Source: Pseudomonadota bacterium
GTDB taxonomy: Bacteria > Pseudomonadota > Alphaproteobacteria > Rhizobiales > Beijerinckiaceae
DNA: 12,105 nt
Assembly (NCBI GenBank): GCA_023423995.1
Contig: JAFAEL010000086.1
Location: forward strand, 1 to 12,105
Direction: 5' to 3'
The stretch's first letter is position 1. Every line of letters begins with the position of its first letter. This document shows, piece by piece, positions 1 to 9,213 of the stretch. The translations under genes were made by a program, and so were the position numbers. The notes beneath the pieces were generated by a model that worked only from the letters and a program-made list of their open reading frames with translations, had not been told where the DNA came from and did not search any database.

Positions 1-80
1 GCTCATGTCCTCGCTCAAAACTATCCGAGGGGGACAATGGGGGGCCGGGCACGCAGTTCCGATCTTCGGCTTCGAGGCGC

Positions 81-109
81 TTGCGCCGCCGCGCTCAAGC
101 CCCTATACG
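81..109 (+). promoter_or_regulatory. Probable sigma-70-type promoter of the tRNA-Val gene
   Basis: A -35-like hexamer TTGCGC (81-86) and a -10-like hexamer TATACG (104-109) are separated by exactly 17 bp, the optimal housekeeping spacing. Transcription would begin near 116, about 25 nt before the mature tRNA 5' end at 141, a plausible leader for RNase P removal. The -35 hexamer lies in a small inverted repeat (GGCGC-TT-GCGCC, 76-87). The match is by eye and no start site is proven. Confidence 0.45.
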
Positions 110-140
110 GGCCGCTCCCGGCGAACACTGGTGCCGAACA

Positions 141-215
<75 letters not shown>

Positions 216-303
216 GTCGCCTCACCAGCAAACATTCAGAGCCGCCGCCGCCGCCTCGGCGAGGATCGATTCTCGAAACGTCGCGGGTCGGCGCAAGATT
301 TCG

Positions 304-333
304 TTGAGTACGCCCCTTGGGGCGGCGTTAAAT
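304..333 (+). promoter_or_regulatory. Candidate promoter with palindromic spacer upstream of the TadG-like gene
   Basis: TTGAGT (304-309) and TTAAAT (328-333) resemble -35 and -10 elements with an 18-bp spacer. The spacer holds a near-perfect inverted repeat, CGCCCC-TT-GGGGCG (311-324). An inverted repeat between -35 and -10 is where repressors or distorting activators often bind. The repeat could instead be a weak hairpin ending tRNA transcription, but no T-run follows. The rest of the 216-400 gap holds a short GCC trinucleotide run (241-255) and nothing else recognisable. Confidence 0.3.
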
Positions 334-400
334 CGTCTGTCCTAGAACTCCCCCGCAACTTGCAGTCGCAGAAGCGACGCGAGCGGGAGAGCGGACCTCG

Positions 401-2080
401 ATGTCTTGCGACAGCATTCGTCCTGGCATCCGGGACACGATCCGCGCGTTCGGCAGCTGCCGGCGCGGGGGTATCGGCATCATTCTTGGCCTGACCCTCG
501 TCCCGCTGGTCTTCCTTGCCGGCGCTGCGGTCGATTATTCGGGCGCCTCAAACCTGAAGGCGAAGCTTCAGAGCGCCACGGACGGCGCCAACATGCAGCT
601 CTGCATGATGCCCGTCACGTCCACGACCGCGCAGTTGCAGGCAGCCGCCCAGATCTACCTCCAGAGCTACATGGAAGGGCGGTCGTTCACGATCGACTCG
701 GTCCTGCCGACGACCTCGCCCCGCCAGATCCAGCTCACCACCAGCGCCACCTTCCCGACCGCGATCGTGCGGGCCGTGAACTCGAACTTCGCGACCATTC
801 CCATCAAGGCGACGGCTCGCTGCTTCTCGGAGCAGCAGAGCTTCGAGATCGCGCTCGTGGTCGACAATACGGGGTCCATGAGCAGCTCGAGCGGGGGCCA
901 GAGCAAGCTCCAGGCGCTCAAGAACGCGGCGACGAACTTCGTGACCTCCGTTTTCACCGATCCGGCCATGCAAGGGCACACGAAGATGTCGCTCGTGCCC
1001 TTCGCGGCGACGGTCGCCGTGAACCCGAGCACGTACCGGACGGCGAACTGGATCGACCAGAACGGCAAGGCCACCCACCACTGGTCCTTCATCCAGGGGG
1101 GCGCCGCGGCGCTGGCTCCCTATGCGTCCTTCGGGATCAAGAGCCGGCTCGACGTCTTCAACTACCTGAAGGCAAGCGTCCCGGCGTGGGACTGGAACGG
1201 CTGCTTCGAGGCCCTGCCCTATCCGCTCAGCACGCAGGACGTCGCGCCGGTGCCGTCCAACAAGGACAGCTACTACGTGCCCATGTTCGCGGCGGACGAG
1301 GCGGGGGACGGCGGGGCTCCGACTCACAAGACCCCGGCCGGGGCAACCATCAACAGCGCCAACAGCTACATCGATGATTCGAACAGCTCCTGCCCGGCCA
1401 GCACCGACGAGGCGACGCGGACCGGCCAAGCTTGCAAATACGTCCAGCTCAGCAATCCGCAGAGCTCCGGAGGGCGGGGGCCGAACTTCGCCTGCACCAC
1501 CCGGCCACTGACGCGGATGACGACGAACCAGGCGACCCTCAAGAGCGAAATCGCCGCCCTCACGGCCAACGGCAACACCAACGCGCACGAAGGCTTCATG
1601 TGGGGCTGGCGGACCATCTCCCCGAACAGCATCTTCGCCGACGGCGCGGCCTATACGAAGCCTTACAACAACAAGATCATCGTCCTGATGACGGACGGGA
1701 TGAACGCCTGGAACGATCAGCTGAGCAACGTCCTGAAGTCCAGGTACTCGGCCTACGGCTTCTTCAAGAACCCGGACGGCAGCACCGTGAATGCCCGCTT
1801 CCCGGCCGCGAACGCCAATCCGGCGAACAGCGCCGCGGCACGGAACGCCATCGATGCGATGACCCTCGACGCCTGCCGGAACGCCCGCAATGCCGGCATC
1901 ACGATCTTCACGATCGGCTTCAGCGTCGCGAGCGACCCGATCGACCAGAAGGGCCTCGACCTCCTGAGGAACTGCGCCGGGAATGCGAGCCGCACCTTCG
2001 TGGCGACCGATTCCACCACGATCAACCAGGTGTTCCAGCAGGTCGCGCAGAGCATCGGCCAGCTCCGCCTCTCCATGTGA
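401..2080 (+). CDS. TadG-like pilus-assembly protein with von Willebrand factor A domain
   Basis: The 559-aa product begins with a short basic cytoplasmic stretch. One hydrophobic segment (about residues 23-45) follows, then a TadE/TadG-type region (VDYSGASNLKAKLQSATDGA) typical of Tad/Flp pseudopilin-like proteins. A von Willebrand A fold starts near residue 148. Its metal-site motif DNTGSM (D155, T157, S159) is the DxTxS form common in TadG, and MTDGMN near residues 430-435 is the later strand. The stretch between holds several cysteines (in CFEAL, SSCPA, ACKY, FACTT) that could form disulfides in the periplasm. The start ATG at 401 has a GGGAG-like ribosome site about 10 nt upstream. TadG proteins are cell-envelope parts of Tad pilus systems, exposed to the periplasm. 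No tadZABC, cpa or flp gene is adjacent, so the role is inferred from architecture alone; a stand-alone envelope adhesin is possible. Confidence 0.82.
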   Translation: MSCDSIRPGIRDTIRAFGSCRRGGIGIILGLTLVPLVFLAGAAVDYSGASNLKAKLQSATDGANMQLCMMPVTSTTAQLQAAAQIYLQSYMEGRSFTIDSVLPTTSPRQIQLTTSATFPTAIVRAVNSNFATIPIKATARCFSEQQSFEIALVVDNTGSMSSSSGGQSKLQALKNAATNFVTSVFTDPAMQGHTKMSLVPFAATVAVNPSTYRTANWIDQNGKATHHWSFIQGGAAALAPYASFGIKSRLDVFNYLKASVPAWDWNGCFEALPYPLSTQDVAPVPSNKDSYYVPMFAADEAGDGGAPTHKTPAGATINSANSYIDDSNSSCPASTDEATRTGQACKYVQLSNPQSSGGRGPNFACTTRPLTRMTTNQATLKSEIAALTANGNTNAHEGFMWGWRTISPNSIFADGAAYTKPYNNKIIVLMTDGMNAWNDQLSNVLKSRYSAYGFFKNPDGSTVNARFPAANANPANSAAARNAIDAMTLDACRNARNAGITIFTIGFSVASDPIDQKGLDLLRNCAGNASRTFVATDSTTINQVFQQVAQSIGQLRLSM

Positions 2081-2128
2081 CCCAAGCCGTGCGGGGAGCC
2101 CGCTTGACCGGAGCGGCGCGTCCCGGCA

Positions 2129-2157
2129 CGGGTGCCCGCGCAGGGCGGGTGCCCGCC
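2129..2157. repeat. Tandem GC-rich palindromic repeats in the glpD leader
   Basis: The 11-bp sequence CGGGTGCCCGC occurs twice, at 2129-2139 and 2146-2156, 17 bp apart start to start. Each copy is itself an inverted repeat around TG; the second extends to GGCGGG-TG-CCCGCC (2144-2157). The second copy ends directly before the glpD Shine-Dalgarno at 2158. It could therefore be a paired operator (glp genes are often controlled by a GlpR-type repressor) or an RNA hairpin affecting ribosome access. It could also be a poor terminator for the upstream gene, though no T-run follows. Function is unknown. Confidence 0.45.
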
Positions 2158-2162
2158 GGGAG
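2158..2162 (+). promoter_or_regulatory. glpD Shine-Dalgarno that supports a TTG start
   Basis: GGGAG lies 8 nt before TTG at 2171. The longer alternative, GTG at 2132, has no comparable site and would place 13 extra residues, including two cysteines, ahead of the normal GlpD N terminus. This favours TTG as the start. Confidence 0.6.
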
Positions 2163-2170
2163 ATTGCCGA

Positions 2171-3691
2171 TTGAATCACGCCGCGGCCCGGGCCGATTAC
2201 GACATCGCGATCATCGGGGGTGGCGTGAATGGCTGCGGCATCGCCCGCGACGCTGCCGGCCGGGGCGCGCGGGTCGTGCTCTTCGAGGCCGAGGATCTGG
2301 CGCGCGGCACCTCCTCGGCATCGACCAAGCTGATCCATGGCGGCCTGCGCTACCTCGAATATTACGAGTTCAGGCTGGTCCGCGAGGCGCTGCAGGAGCG
2401 CGACGTGCTGTGGGGCATGGCGCCGCACATCATCTGGCCGCTCCGCTTCGTGCTGCCGCATCGCCGCGACATGCGGCCCGCCTGGCTCCTGCGCCTCGGC
2501 CTGTTCCTCTACGACCATATCGGGGGCTCGTCGCTCCCCCGGACACGCAGCCTCGACCTGTGGCGCGACGAGGCCGGCAAGCCGCTCCAGGGCGGGATCA
2601 CGCGCGGTTTCGAATACTCGGATTGCTGGGTCGAGGATGCGCGTCTCGTCGTGCTCAACGCGCGCGACGCCGCCGAACGGGGCGCCGCGATCCACACCCG
2701 CACGCGCGTGACCTCGGCGGAAAGCCGGGACGGGATCTGGCATCTCCGGGCCGAGAAGCAGGATGGCGGCGTGGTCGAGGCCTCGGCCCGGATCCTGGTC
2801 GACGCCTCCGGCGCCTGGATCGGGTCGGTGACGGGCGGGAAGGGCAAGAAGCGGCCGGTGCGGCTCGTGAAGGGCAGCCACATCGTGGTGCCGCAGCTCT
2901 TCACGCATGACCGCCCCTACATCTTCCAGAACGCGGACAAGCGGATCGTCTTCGCGATACCCTATGAGCGCGACTTCACCCTGATCGGCACGACCGACAT
3001 CGACTACACGGGCGACCCCGCCCGCGCGGAGGCGACCCCGGAAGAGGTCGAGTATCTCTGCGCCTCGGTAAACCGGTATTTCTCCCACCGGATCGGGCCG
3101 CAGGATGTCGTCTGGAGCTATGCGGGCGTGCGCTCGCTCTACGACGACGGCGCCTCCAGCGCGCAGGAGGCGACGCGCGACTACGTCCTCGACCTCACGG
3201 AGGAGGGCGGGGCGCCGCTTCTCTCCGTGTTCGGGGGCAAGATCACGACCTACCGCCGGCTCGCCGAGGGAGCCATCGCGAAGCTCAAGGACCACCTGCC
3301 CGAAGCCGGGAAGCCCGGCTGGACGGGCGGCGTTCCGCTGCCCGGCGGCGATTTCCCGAAGGAGGCCTTCGGGCCGCAGGTCGCGAGTTTTCGGGCCCGC
3401 TATCCGTTCCTGGACGCGCCCCTCGCGCGGCGTCTCGTCCGCGCCTACGGGACCCGCGCCGAGCGCATCCTGTCCGGGACGACCGGGATGGCGGATCTCG
3501 GGCGCGTGTTCGGCTCCAACCTGACCGAGCGGGAGGTCCGCTACCTCATGGAGCAGGAATGGGCGGCGACGGCGGATGACGTCCTGTGGCGGCGCTCCAA
3601 GCTCGGGCTCCGGCTGACGCCGGCCCAAGCCCGTTCGCTGGACGCGTTCATGCAGAGCGAGGTCGCGCGCCTGGCGGCCGCGGCGGAGTAA
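2171..3691 (+). CDS. glpD: Aerobic glycerol-3-phosphate dehydrogenase (FAD-dependent)
   Basis: The 506-aa product (TTG start) oxidises sn-glycerol 3-phosphate to dihydroxyacetone phosphate and passes electrons to membrane quinone. It aligns by eye with E. coli GlpD (501 aa) over its whole length. The FAD-binding Rossmann motif IIGGGVNGCG is at about residues 14-23, followed by SSASTKLIHGGLRYLE near 47-62. FEYSDCWVEDARL, KGSHIVVP, IGTTDIDYTGDP, a SYAGVRSLYDD segment and SVFGGKITTYRRLAE are all present, as is the C-terminal WAATADDVLWRRSKLGL typical of the cap domain. A longer form from GTG at 2132 is possible but less likely. It heads a four-gene co-directional cluster, with glpK 27 bp downstream; the pairing of the two enzymes is classic. 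A GC-rich repeat pair in the leader is the only visible candidate control element. No glpR or glpF is present in the window. Confidence 0.96.
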   Translation: MNHAAARADYDIAIIGGGVNGCGIARDAAGRGARVVLFEAEDLARGTSSASTKLIHGGLRYLEYYEFRLVREALQERDVLWGMAPHIIWPLRFVLPHRRDMRPAWLLRLGLFLYDHIGGSSLPRTRSLDLWRDEAGKPLQGGITRGFEYSDCWVEDARLVVLNARDAAERGAAIHTRTRVTSAESRDGIWHLRAEKQDGGVVEASARILVDASGAWIGSVTGGKGKKRPVRLVKGSHIVVPQLFTHDRPYIFQNADKRIVFAIPYERDFTLIGTTDIDYTGDPARAEATPEEVEYLCASVNRYFSHRIGPQDVVWSYAGVRSLYDDGASSAQEATRDYVLDLTEEGGAPLLSVFGGKITTYRRLAEGAIAKLKDHLPEAGKPGWTGGVPLPGGDFPKEAFGPQVASFRARYPFLDAPLARRLVRAYGTRAERILSGTTGMADLGRVFGSNLTEREVRYLMEQEWAATADDVLWRRSKLGLRLTPAQARSLDAFMQSEVARLAAAAE

Positions 3692-3718
3692 GACAAACCA
3701 CCGAAGGGGGAGGGGACC

Positions 3719-5215
<1,497 letters not shown>

Positions 5216-5219
5216 CCCG

Positions 5220-6230
5220 ATGCCGCGCGCCACCTTCACCTGCATCGACGGCCATACCTGCGGCAACCCGGTGCGGGTGGTGGCCGGAGGCGCCATCCCG
5301 GCCCTCCGGGGCGCCACCATGTTCGAGCGCCGCCAAGACTTCCTGGCGGAGCACGACTGGATCCGTACCGCACTCATGTTCGAGCCGCGGGGGCACGACA
5401 TCATGTCGGGCTCGATCCTCTACCCGCCGACGCGCCCGGATTGCGATCTGGGCATCCTGTTCATCGAGACCACAGGCTGCCTGCCGATGTGCGGCCACGG
5501 CACAATCGGCACGGTCACAATTGCCCTGGAGCACGGGCTCGTGACCCCGCGCGAGCCGGGCGTGCTGCGGCTCGACACGCCGGCCGGCCTCGTCGAGGCG
5601 CGCTACGTCCAGAACGGTCCCTATGTGGAGAGCGTACGCCTCACCAACGTGCCGGCCTTCCTGTACGGCCGCGATTTTCGCGTGGACGTCGAGGGGCTCG
5701 GCGAACTGACGGTCGACGTCGCCTACGGGGGCAATTTCTATGCGATCGTGGAGCCGCAGGGGCTGTTCTCCGACGTCTCCGACGTGCAGCCCTCCGACCT
5801 GATCCGCTGGAGCCCGAAGCTTCGCGCCGCCTTCAACGAAGCGCACCGGATCGCCCACCCGGAGAACCCCGCCATCGACCGGCTGACCCATGTCCTCTGG
5901 ACCGGCAGGGCGCTGAGCCCTGAGGGGAGCGCCCGCAACGCCGTGTTCTACGGCGACAAGGCGATCGACCGCTCGCCCTGCGGCACCGGCACCTCCGCCC
6001 GCATGGCGCAACTCGCCGCGACGGGCCGGCTCCGCGAGGGCGAGGTCTTCGTGCACGAATCCATCATCGGCTCGACCTTCGCCGGCCGGATCGAGGGCCG
6101 CACCCGGGTCGGCGAGTTCGATGCCATCATTCCCTCCATCGAGGGCTGGGCGCGGGTGACGGGGCTCAACACCATCTTCGTGGACGACCGCGACCCGTTC
6201 TGGCGCGGCTTCTCGGTCGCGGATCGCTGA
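5220..6230 (+). CDS. Proline racemase-family protein, probably 4-hydroxyproline 2-epimerase
   Basis: The 336-aa protein of the proline racemase/hydroxyproline epimerase family (diaminopimelate epimerase fold) has both catalytic cysteines. C91 lies in MCGHGTIG and C254 in DRSPCGTGTSARMA. Two cysteines point to racemase/epimerase chemistry, since the related trans-3-hydroxy-L-proline dehydratases have Thr in place of the second-type Cys partner. The length fits alphaproteobacterial 4-hydroxyproline 2-epimerases, which convert trans-4-hydroxy-L-proline to cis-4-hydroxy-D-proline for catabolism. Proline racemase cannot be excluded without substrate-pocket comparison. ATG at 5220 lies 4 bp after the glpK stop with only a weak ribosome site, so translation probably depends on glpK. 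The usual downstream steps (D-hydroxyproline dehydrogenase, deaminase, ketoglutarate semialdehyde dehydrogenase) are absent from this window, which is odd for this enzyme. Confidence 0.88.
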   Translation: MPRATFTCIDGHTCGNPVRVVAGGAIPALRGATMFERRQDFLAEHDWIRTALMFEPRGHDIMSGSILYPPTRPDCDLGILFIETTGCLPMCGHGTIGTVTIALEHGLVTPREPGVLRLDTPAGLVEARYVQNGPYVESVRLTNVPAFLYGRDFRVDVEGLGELTVDVAYGGNFYAIVEPQGLFSDVSDVQPSDLIRWSPKLRAAFNEAHRIAHPENPAIDRLTHVLWTGRALSPEGSARNAVFYGDKAIDRSPCGTGTSARMAQLAATGRLREGEVFVHESIIGSTFAGRIEGRTRVGEFDAIIPSIEGWARVTGLNTIFVDDRDPFWRGFSVADR

Positions 6231-6246
6231 GGCGAGGGGGGCGAAC

Positions 6247-7050
6247 ATGCCGGACGGACTTCCCGATCTTCCCTCCTCCCTCTCGGCGGAGCGCGACGGC
6301 GAGGTGCTCCGCCTCCGCCTGAACCGGCCCGAGAAGCGCAACGCCCTGAACGACCCGACGGTGCTCGGCCTCGATGCGCTGTTTTCCGCGCTGCCGGCCG
6401 ACGTCAGGGCCGTGGTGCTGGAAGGGGAGGGGGCGCATTTCTGCGCCGGGCTCGACCTTTCGGAGCTGACCGAGCGGGATGCCACCGCAGGGGTCCATCA
6501 CTCGATGATGTGGCACCGGGCGTTCGAGAAGATCCAGTTCGGGCCGGTGCCGGTCATCGCGGTCCTGAAGGGTGCCGTGATCGGGGGAGGGCTGGAACTC
6601 GCCTGCGCGGCCCATATCCGGGTTGCGGAAAGGAGCGCCTTCTATGCCCTGCCGGAGGGGCAGCGCGGCATCTTCGTGGGCGGCGGCGCCTCGGTGCGGC
6701 TGCCGCGCCTCGTGGGCGTCGCCCGCATGATGGACATGATGCTGACCGGCCGGACCTACTCGGCCGAGGAGGGCGTGCCGCTCGGCTTCTCGCAATATCT
6801 CGCCGAGCCGGGAGAGGGCGCCACGAAGGCGATGGAACTCGCCCGCAAGGTCGCCGGCAACGCGCCCATGACGAACCTTGCTTTGCTGCAGGTCCTGCCC
6901 CGCATTGCCGAGGCCAATCCGGCCACGGGCTTCGTGACGGAAGCCCTGATGGCGGCCATTGCCCAGAGCGACCGAGAGGCCAAGGCGCGGCTGCGCGACT
7001 TCCTGGACAAGCGCGCCGCCAAGGTCGCGCCGCCTCAGTCCGGCGCGTAG
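6247..7050 (+). CDS. Enoyl-CoA hydratase/isomerase (crotonase) family protein
   Basis: The 267-aa crotonase-fold protein has the N-terminal LNRPEKRNAL motif (25-34), oxyanion-hole segment FCAGLDLSEL (65-74) and second oxyanion segment KGAVIGGGLELA (108-119). Both acid-base glutamates of true enoyl-CoA hydratases are present: E117 in GGGLELA and E137 in ALPEGQRG, 20 residues apart as in the rat enzyme (E144/E164). Hydration of a 2-enoyl-CoA is therefore chemically plausible; the natural substrate is unknown. GLFVGGG-like GIFVGGGASVRLPRL follows, as in the family. ATG at 6247 has a strong GAGGGGG ribosome site about 6 nt upstream, and the gap from the epimerase is 16 bp. It is the last gene of the + strand cluster. 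Its 3' end overlaps the convergent pseudouridine synthase gene by 16 bp. No acyl-CoA dehydrogenase, thiolase or CoA ligase accompanies it here. Confidence 0.9.
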   Translation: MPDGLPDLPSSLSAERDGEVLRLRLNRPEKRNALNDPTVLGLDALFSALPADVRAVVLEGEGAHFCAGLDLSELTERDATAGVHHSMMWHRAFEKIQFGPVPVIAVLKGAVIGGGLELACAAHIRVAERSAFYALPEGQRGIFVGGGASVRLPRLVGVARMMDMMLTGRTYSAEEGVPLGFSQYLAEPGEGATKAMELARKVAGNAPMTNLALLQVLPRIAEANPATGFVTEALMAAIAQSDREAKARLRDFLDKRAAKVAPPQSGA

Positions 7051-7721
7051 CCGCAGGCCCTCAGCCGCTCCGCCATGTGCTCCGGCGGGGGCGCCTCGAC
7101 ATGGATCGGGGGCTTCTTCGGGTAGAGCGGCACCGTGAGGCTCCGGGCATGGAGATGGAGGCGCTGGCCGCCTCGCGCCGGAACGGTGCCGTAGATGCCG
7201 TCGCCGAGGATCGGCCAGCCCTGCGCGGCGCAATGGACGCGGAGCTGGTGCGTCCGGCCCGTGACCGGCCGAAGCTCAAGCCAGGCCTGCCCTTCCGCCC
7301 GGCCGAGCACCCGCCAGCGGGTCAGCGACGGCTGGCCGGCCGGATCGGCCTTCATCAGCCAGCTCTTCGGATCGGGAGAGCGCGGTGCGAGCGGCAGGTC
7401 GATCTCGCCTTCCTCCGCTTCCGGGCCGCCTTCCACCACTGCCCAGTAAACCTTCTCTACCTTGCCGCTGGCGAACAGCTTGCCGAGGCGGATCAAGGCC
7501 TGTCGATGCCGGCCGAGCACGAGGCAGCCGGAGGTTTCCTTGTCGAGGCGATGGGCCACCTCCGGGCGCCGGGGCAGGCCGAAGCGAAGCGCATCGAGCG
7601 AACCCGTCAGGTTCGGCCCGCGGCCCGGGCCGGGATGCACCGCCAATCCCGCAGGCTTGTCGATGACGAGCATCAATGCATCGCGATAGAGGAGGGGAGG
7701 CACTATTTGTGTCGGACCCAT
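7035..7721 (-). CDS. RluA-family RNA pseudouridine synthase
   Basis: The 228-aa protein converts a specific uridine in rRNA or tRNA to pseudouridine. The family signature HRLDKETSGCLVLG carries the catalytic aspartate at D60. VIDKPAGLAVHPGPG (about 19-33) and RPVTGRTHQLRVHCAAQGWPILGD are the other conserved RluA blocks. No S4 RNA-binding domain precedes the catalytic core, so it resembles the compact RluA/TruC-like subgroup (E. coli RluA 219 aa). The target site cannot be assigned. I chose ATG at 7721. A GTG two codons upstream (7727) has a weak GGGA ribosome site 7 nt ahead (7735-7738) and is an alternative. The gene diverges from ftsY across 46 bp, so their 5' control regions must overlap. 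Confidence 0.92.
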   Translation of the reverse strand: MGPTQIVPPLLYRDALMLVIDKPAGLAVHPGPGRGPNLTGSLDALRFGLPRRPEVAHRLDKETSGCLVLGRHRQALIRLGKLFASGKVEKVYWAVVEGGPEAEEGEIDLPLAPRSPDPKSWLMKADPAGQPSLTRWRVLGRAEGQAWLELRPVTGRTHQLRVHCAAQGWPILGDGIYGTVPARGGQRLHLHARSLTVPLYPKKPPIHVEAPPPEHMAERLRACGYAPD

Positions 7722-7767
7722 CGTCACTGCGCTATCCCGAGCCCCGCCGGCCCGGCAAGGACACTTC

Positions 7768-9213
7768 ATGGCATTGCAAGGCAGGAAGCCCGGCTGGTTT
7801 CTCGACAAGCTCCTCGGGCGCAACACCGAGGAGCGGCTTCGGCAGGAAGCGGAGGCCGAGCATGTGGCCGACATGGCTCCGGCCGCCGCTCCCGAGGAGC
7901 CGCTGCCCGAGCCGCCGGCGCTCTCTCCGGCCTCGGTATTCGAAGGTCAGCCGGATTTCATCCCGGCTGCAGAGCCCGGATCCCTTCCCGCCGCTCCCCC
8001 GACCGTCACGGAGGCCTCCCCCGACACCGTCCCATTCGAGAAGCCCGTCGCCGAGCTCGATGGCGCTTCCCTGCAGCCGGTGGAGGGCCAGCCCGAAGGC
8101 GGTGGCTCGACGGAGCCTGTCCCGCACCTGGCAACGCAGGCAGTGGCGCCCGCCATCCAGCCCGCGCCGGCGTCGTCCATCGCGGTTCCGGCGGCTTCCC
8201 CGCCGGCCCCCATCGTGGCGCCGCAGCCGCCACCCGCTGCTGAACCGGTCGCTCCACCTCCCCCCGAGCCCGCCGAGCAGCGCGGCTGGTGGCGGCGTCT
8301 CACGGAGGGCATGCGTCGGACCTCCTCGTCCATCGGCGACAGCGTCACGGGCCTCTTCACGAAGAAGAAGCTCGACCGCGCGACGCTCGACGACCTGGAG
8401 GATGTGCTGATCGGCGCCGATCTCGGCATCGAGACCGCGACCCGCATCACCGAGGCCGTGGGCGCCGGCCGCTACGACCGGGAGATCTCCCCCGACGAGG
8501 TGAAGAAGATCATGGCCGGGGAGATCGAGAAGGTTCTCGCCCCGGTGGCGGTCCCGCTCTCGGTCGATCGCGGCAAGAAGCCCTTTGTCCTGCTCATGAT
8601 CGGCGTGAACGGCGCCGGAAAGACCACCACGATCGGCAAGCTCGCGCAGAAATTCCGACGTGACGGCCTCTCGGTCGTGATCGCGGCCGGCGACACGTTC
8701 CGGGCGGCCGCGATCGAGCAGCTCAAGGTCTGGGGCGAACGCGTCGGGGCGCCGGTGATCGCGAAAGGCCAGGGCGCCGATGCGGCGGGCCTCGCCTTCG
8801 ACGCCCTGACGGAGGCGCGCGAGCGCGGCGCCGACGTCCTGATGATCGACACGGCGGGCCGCCTCCAGAACAAGGCCGGGCTGATGGCCGAGCTCGAGAA
8901 GATCATCCGGGTCATCCGCAAGGTCGATCCCGAGGCGCCGCATGCGAGCCTGCTCGTCCTCGATGCGACCGTGGGCCAGAACGCGCTGTCCCAGGTGGAG
9001 CTCTTCGCCAAGACGGCCGGCGTGACCGGGCTCGTCATGACGAAGCTCGACGGCACCGCGCGCGGCGGCATCCTGGTGGCGCTCGCGGCGAAGTTCGGCC
9101 TGCCCGTCCATTTCATCGGGGTGGGAGAGGGCGTCGAGGATCTGGAGCCCTTCACGGCCCGCGACTTCGCCCGCGCGATCGCCGGGCTCGAGCAGGGCCC
9201 GACGCTACACTAG
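7768..9213 (+). CDS. ftsY: Signal recognition particle receptor FtsY
   Basis: The 481-aa SRP-family GTPase docks ribosome-nascent chain-SRP complexes at the inner membrane for co-translational insertion. An amphipathic/basic N terminus (GRKPGWFLDKLLGRNTEERL, 5-24) is followed by a low-complexity Pro/Ala/Glu-rich linker (about 37-170), in place of the acidic A domain of E. coli. The N domain begins near RGWWRRLTEGMRRTSSSIGD (172-191). The G domain holds G1 GVNGAGKTTT (279-288), DTFRAAA (309-315), DTAGR (361-365) and TKLDGTARGG (425-434), and ends with the conserved IGVGEGVEDLEPF. The start ATG has AAGGA 6 nt upstream (7757-7761). The stop overlaps the end of the convergent vapC by 9 bp. Usually yciB follows directly in relatives; here a toxin-antitoxin pair intervenes. 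Confidence 0.97.
   Translation: MALQGRKPGWFLDKLLGRNTEERLRQEAEAEHVADMAPAAAPEEPLPEPPALSPASVFEGQPDFIPAAEPGSLPAAPPTVTEASPDTVPFEKPVAELDGASLQPVEGQPEGGGSTEPVPHLATQAVAPAIQPAPASSIAVPAASPPAPIVAPQPPPAAEPVAPPPPEPAEQRGWWRRLTEGMRRTSSSIGDSVTGLFTKKKLDRATLDDLEDVLIGADLGIETATRITEAVGAGRYDREISPDEVKKIMAGEIEKVLAPVAVPLSVDRGKKPFVLLMIGVNGAGKTTTIGKLAQKFRRDGLSVVIAAGDTFRAAAIEQLKVWGERVGAPVIAKGQGADAAGLAFDALTEARERGADVLMIDTAGRLQNKAGLMAELEKIIRVIRKVDPEAPHASLLVLDATVGQNALSQVELFAKTAGVTGLVMTKLDGTARGGILVALAAKFGLPVHFIGVGEGVEDLEPFTARDFARAIAGLEQGPTLH

Noticed and set aside
1..6. A possible leftward gene starting with ATG AGC at the left edge (- strand), with a GAGG upstream.
   Set aside because: Only two codons are inside the window, so it cannot be supported.
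254..264. CCTCG-G-CGAGG as a terminator for the tRNA.
   Set aside because: A one-base loop is not foldable as drawn, the reduced stem is 3 bp, and no T-run follows.
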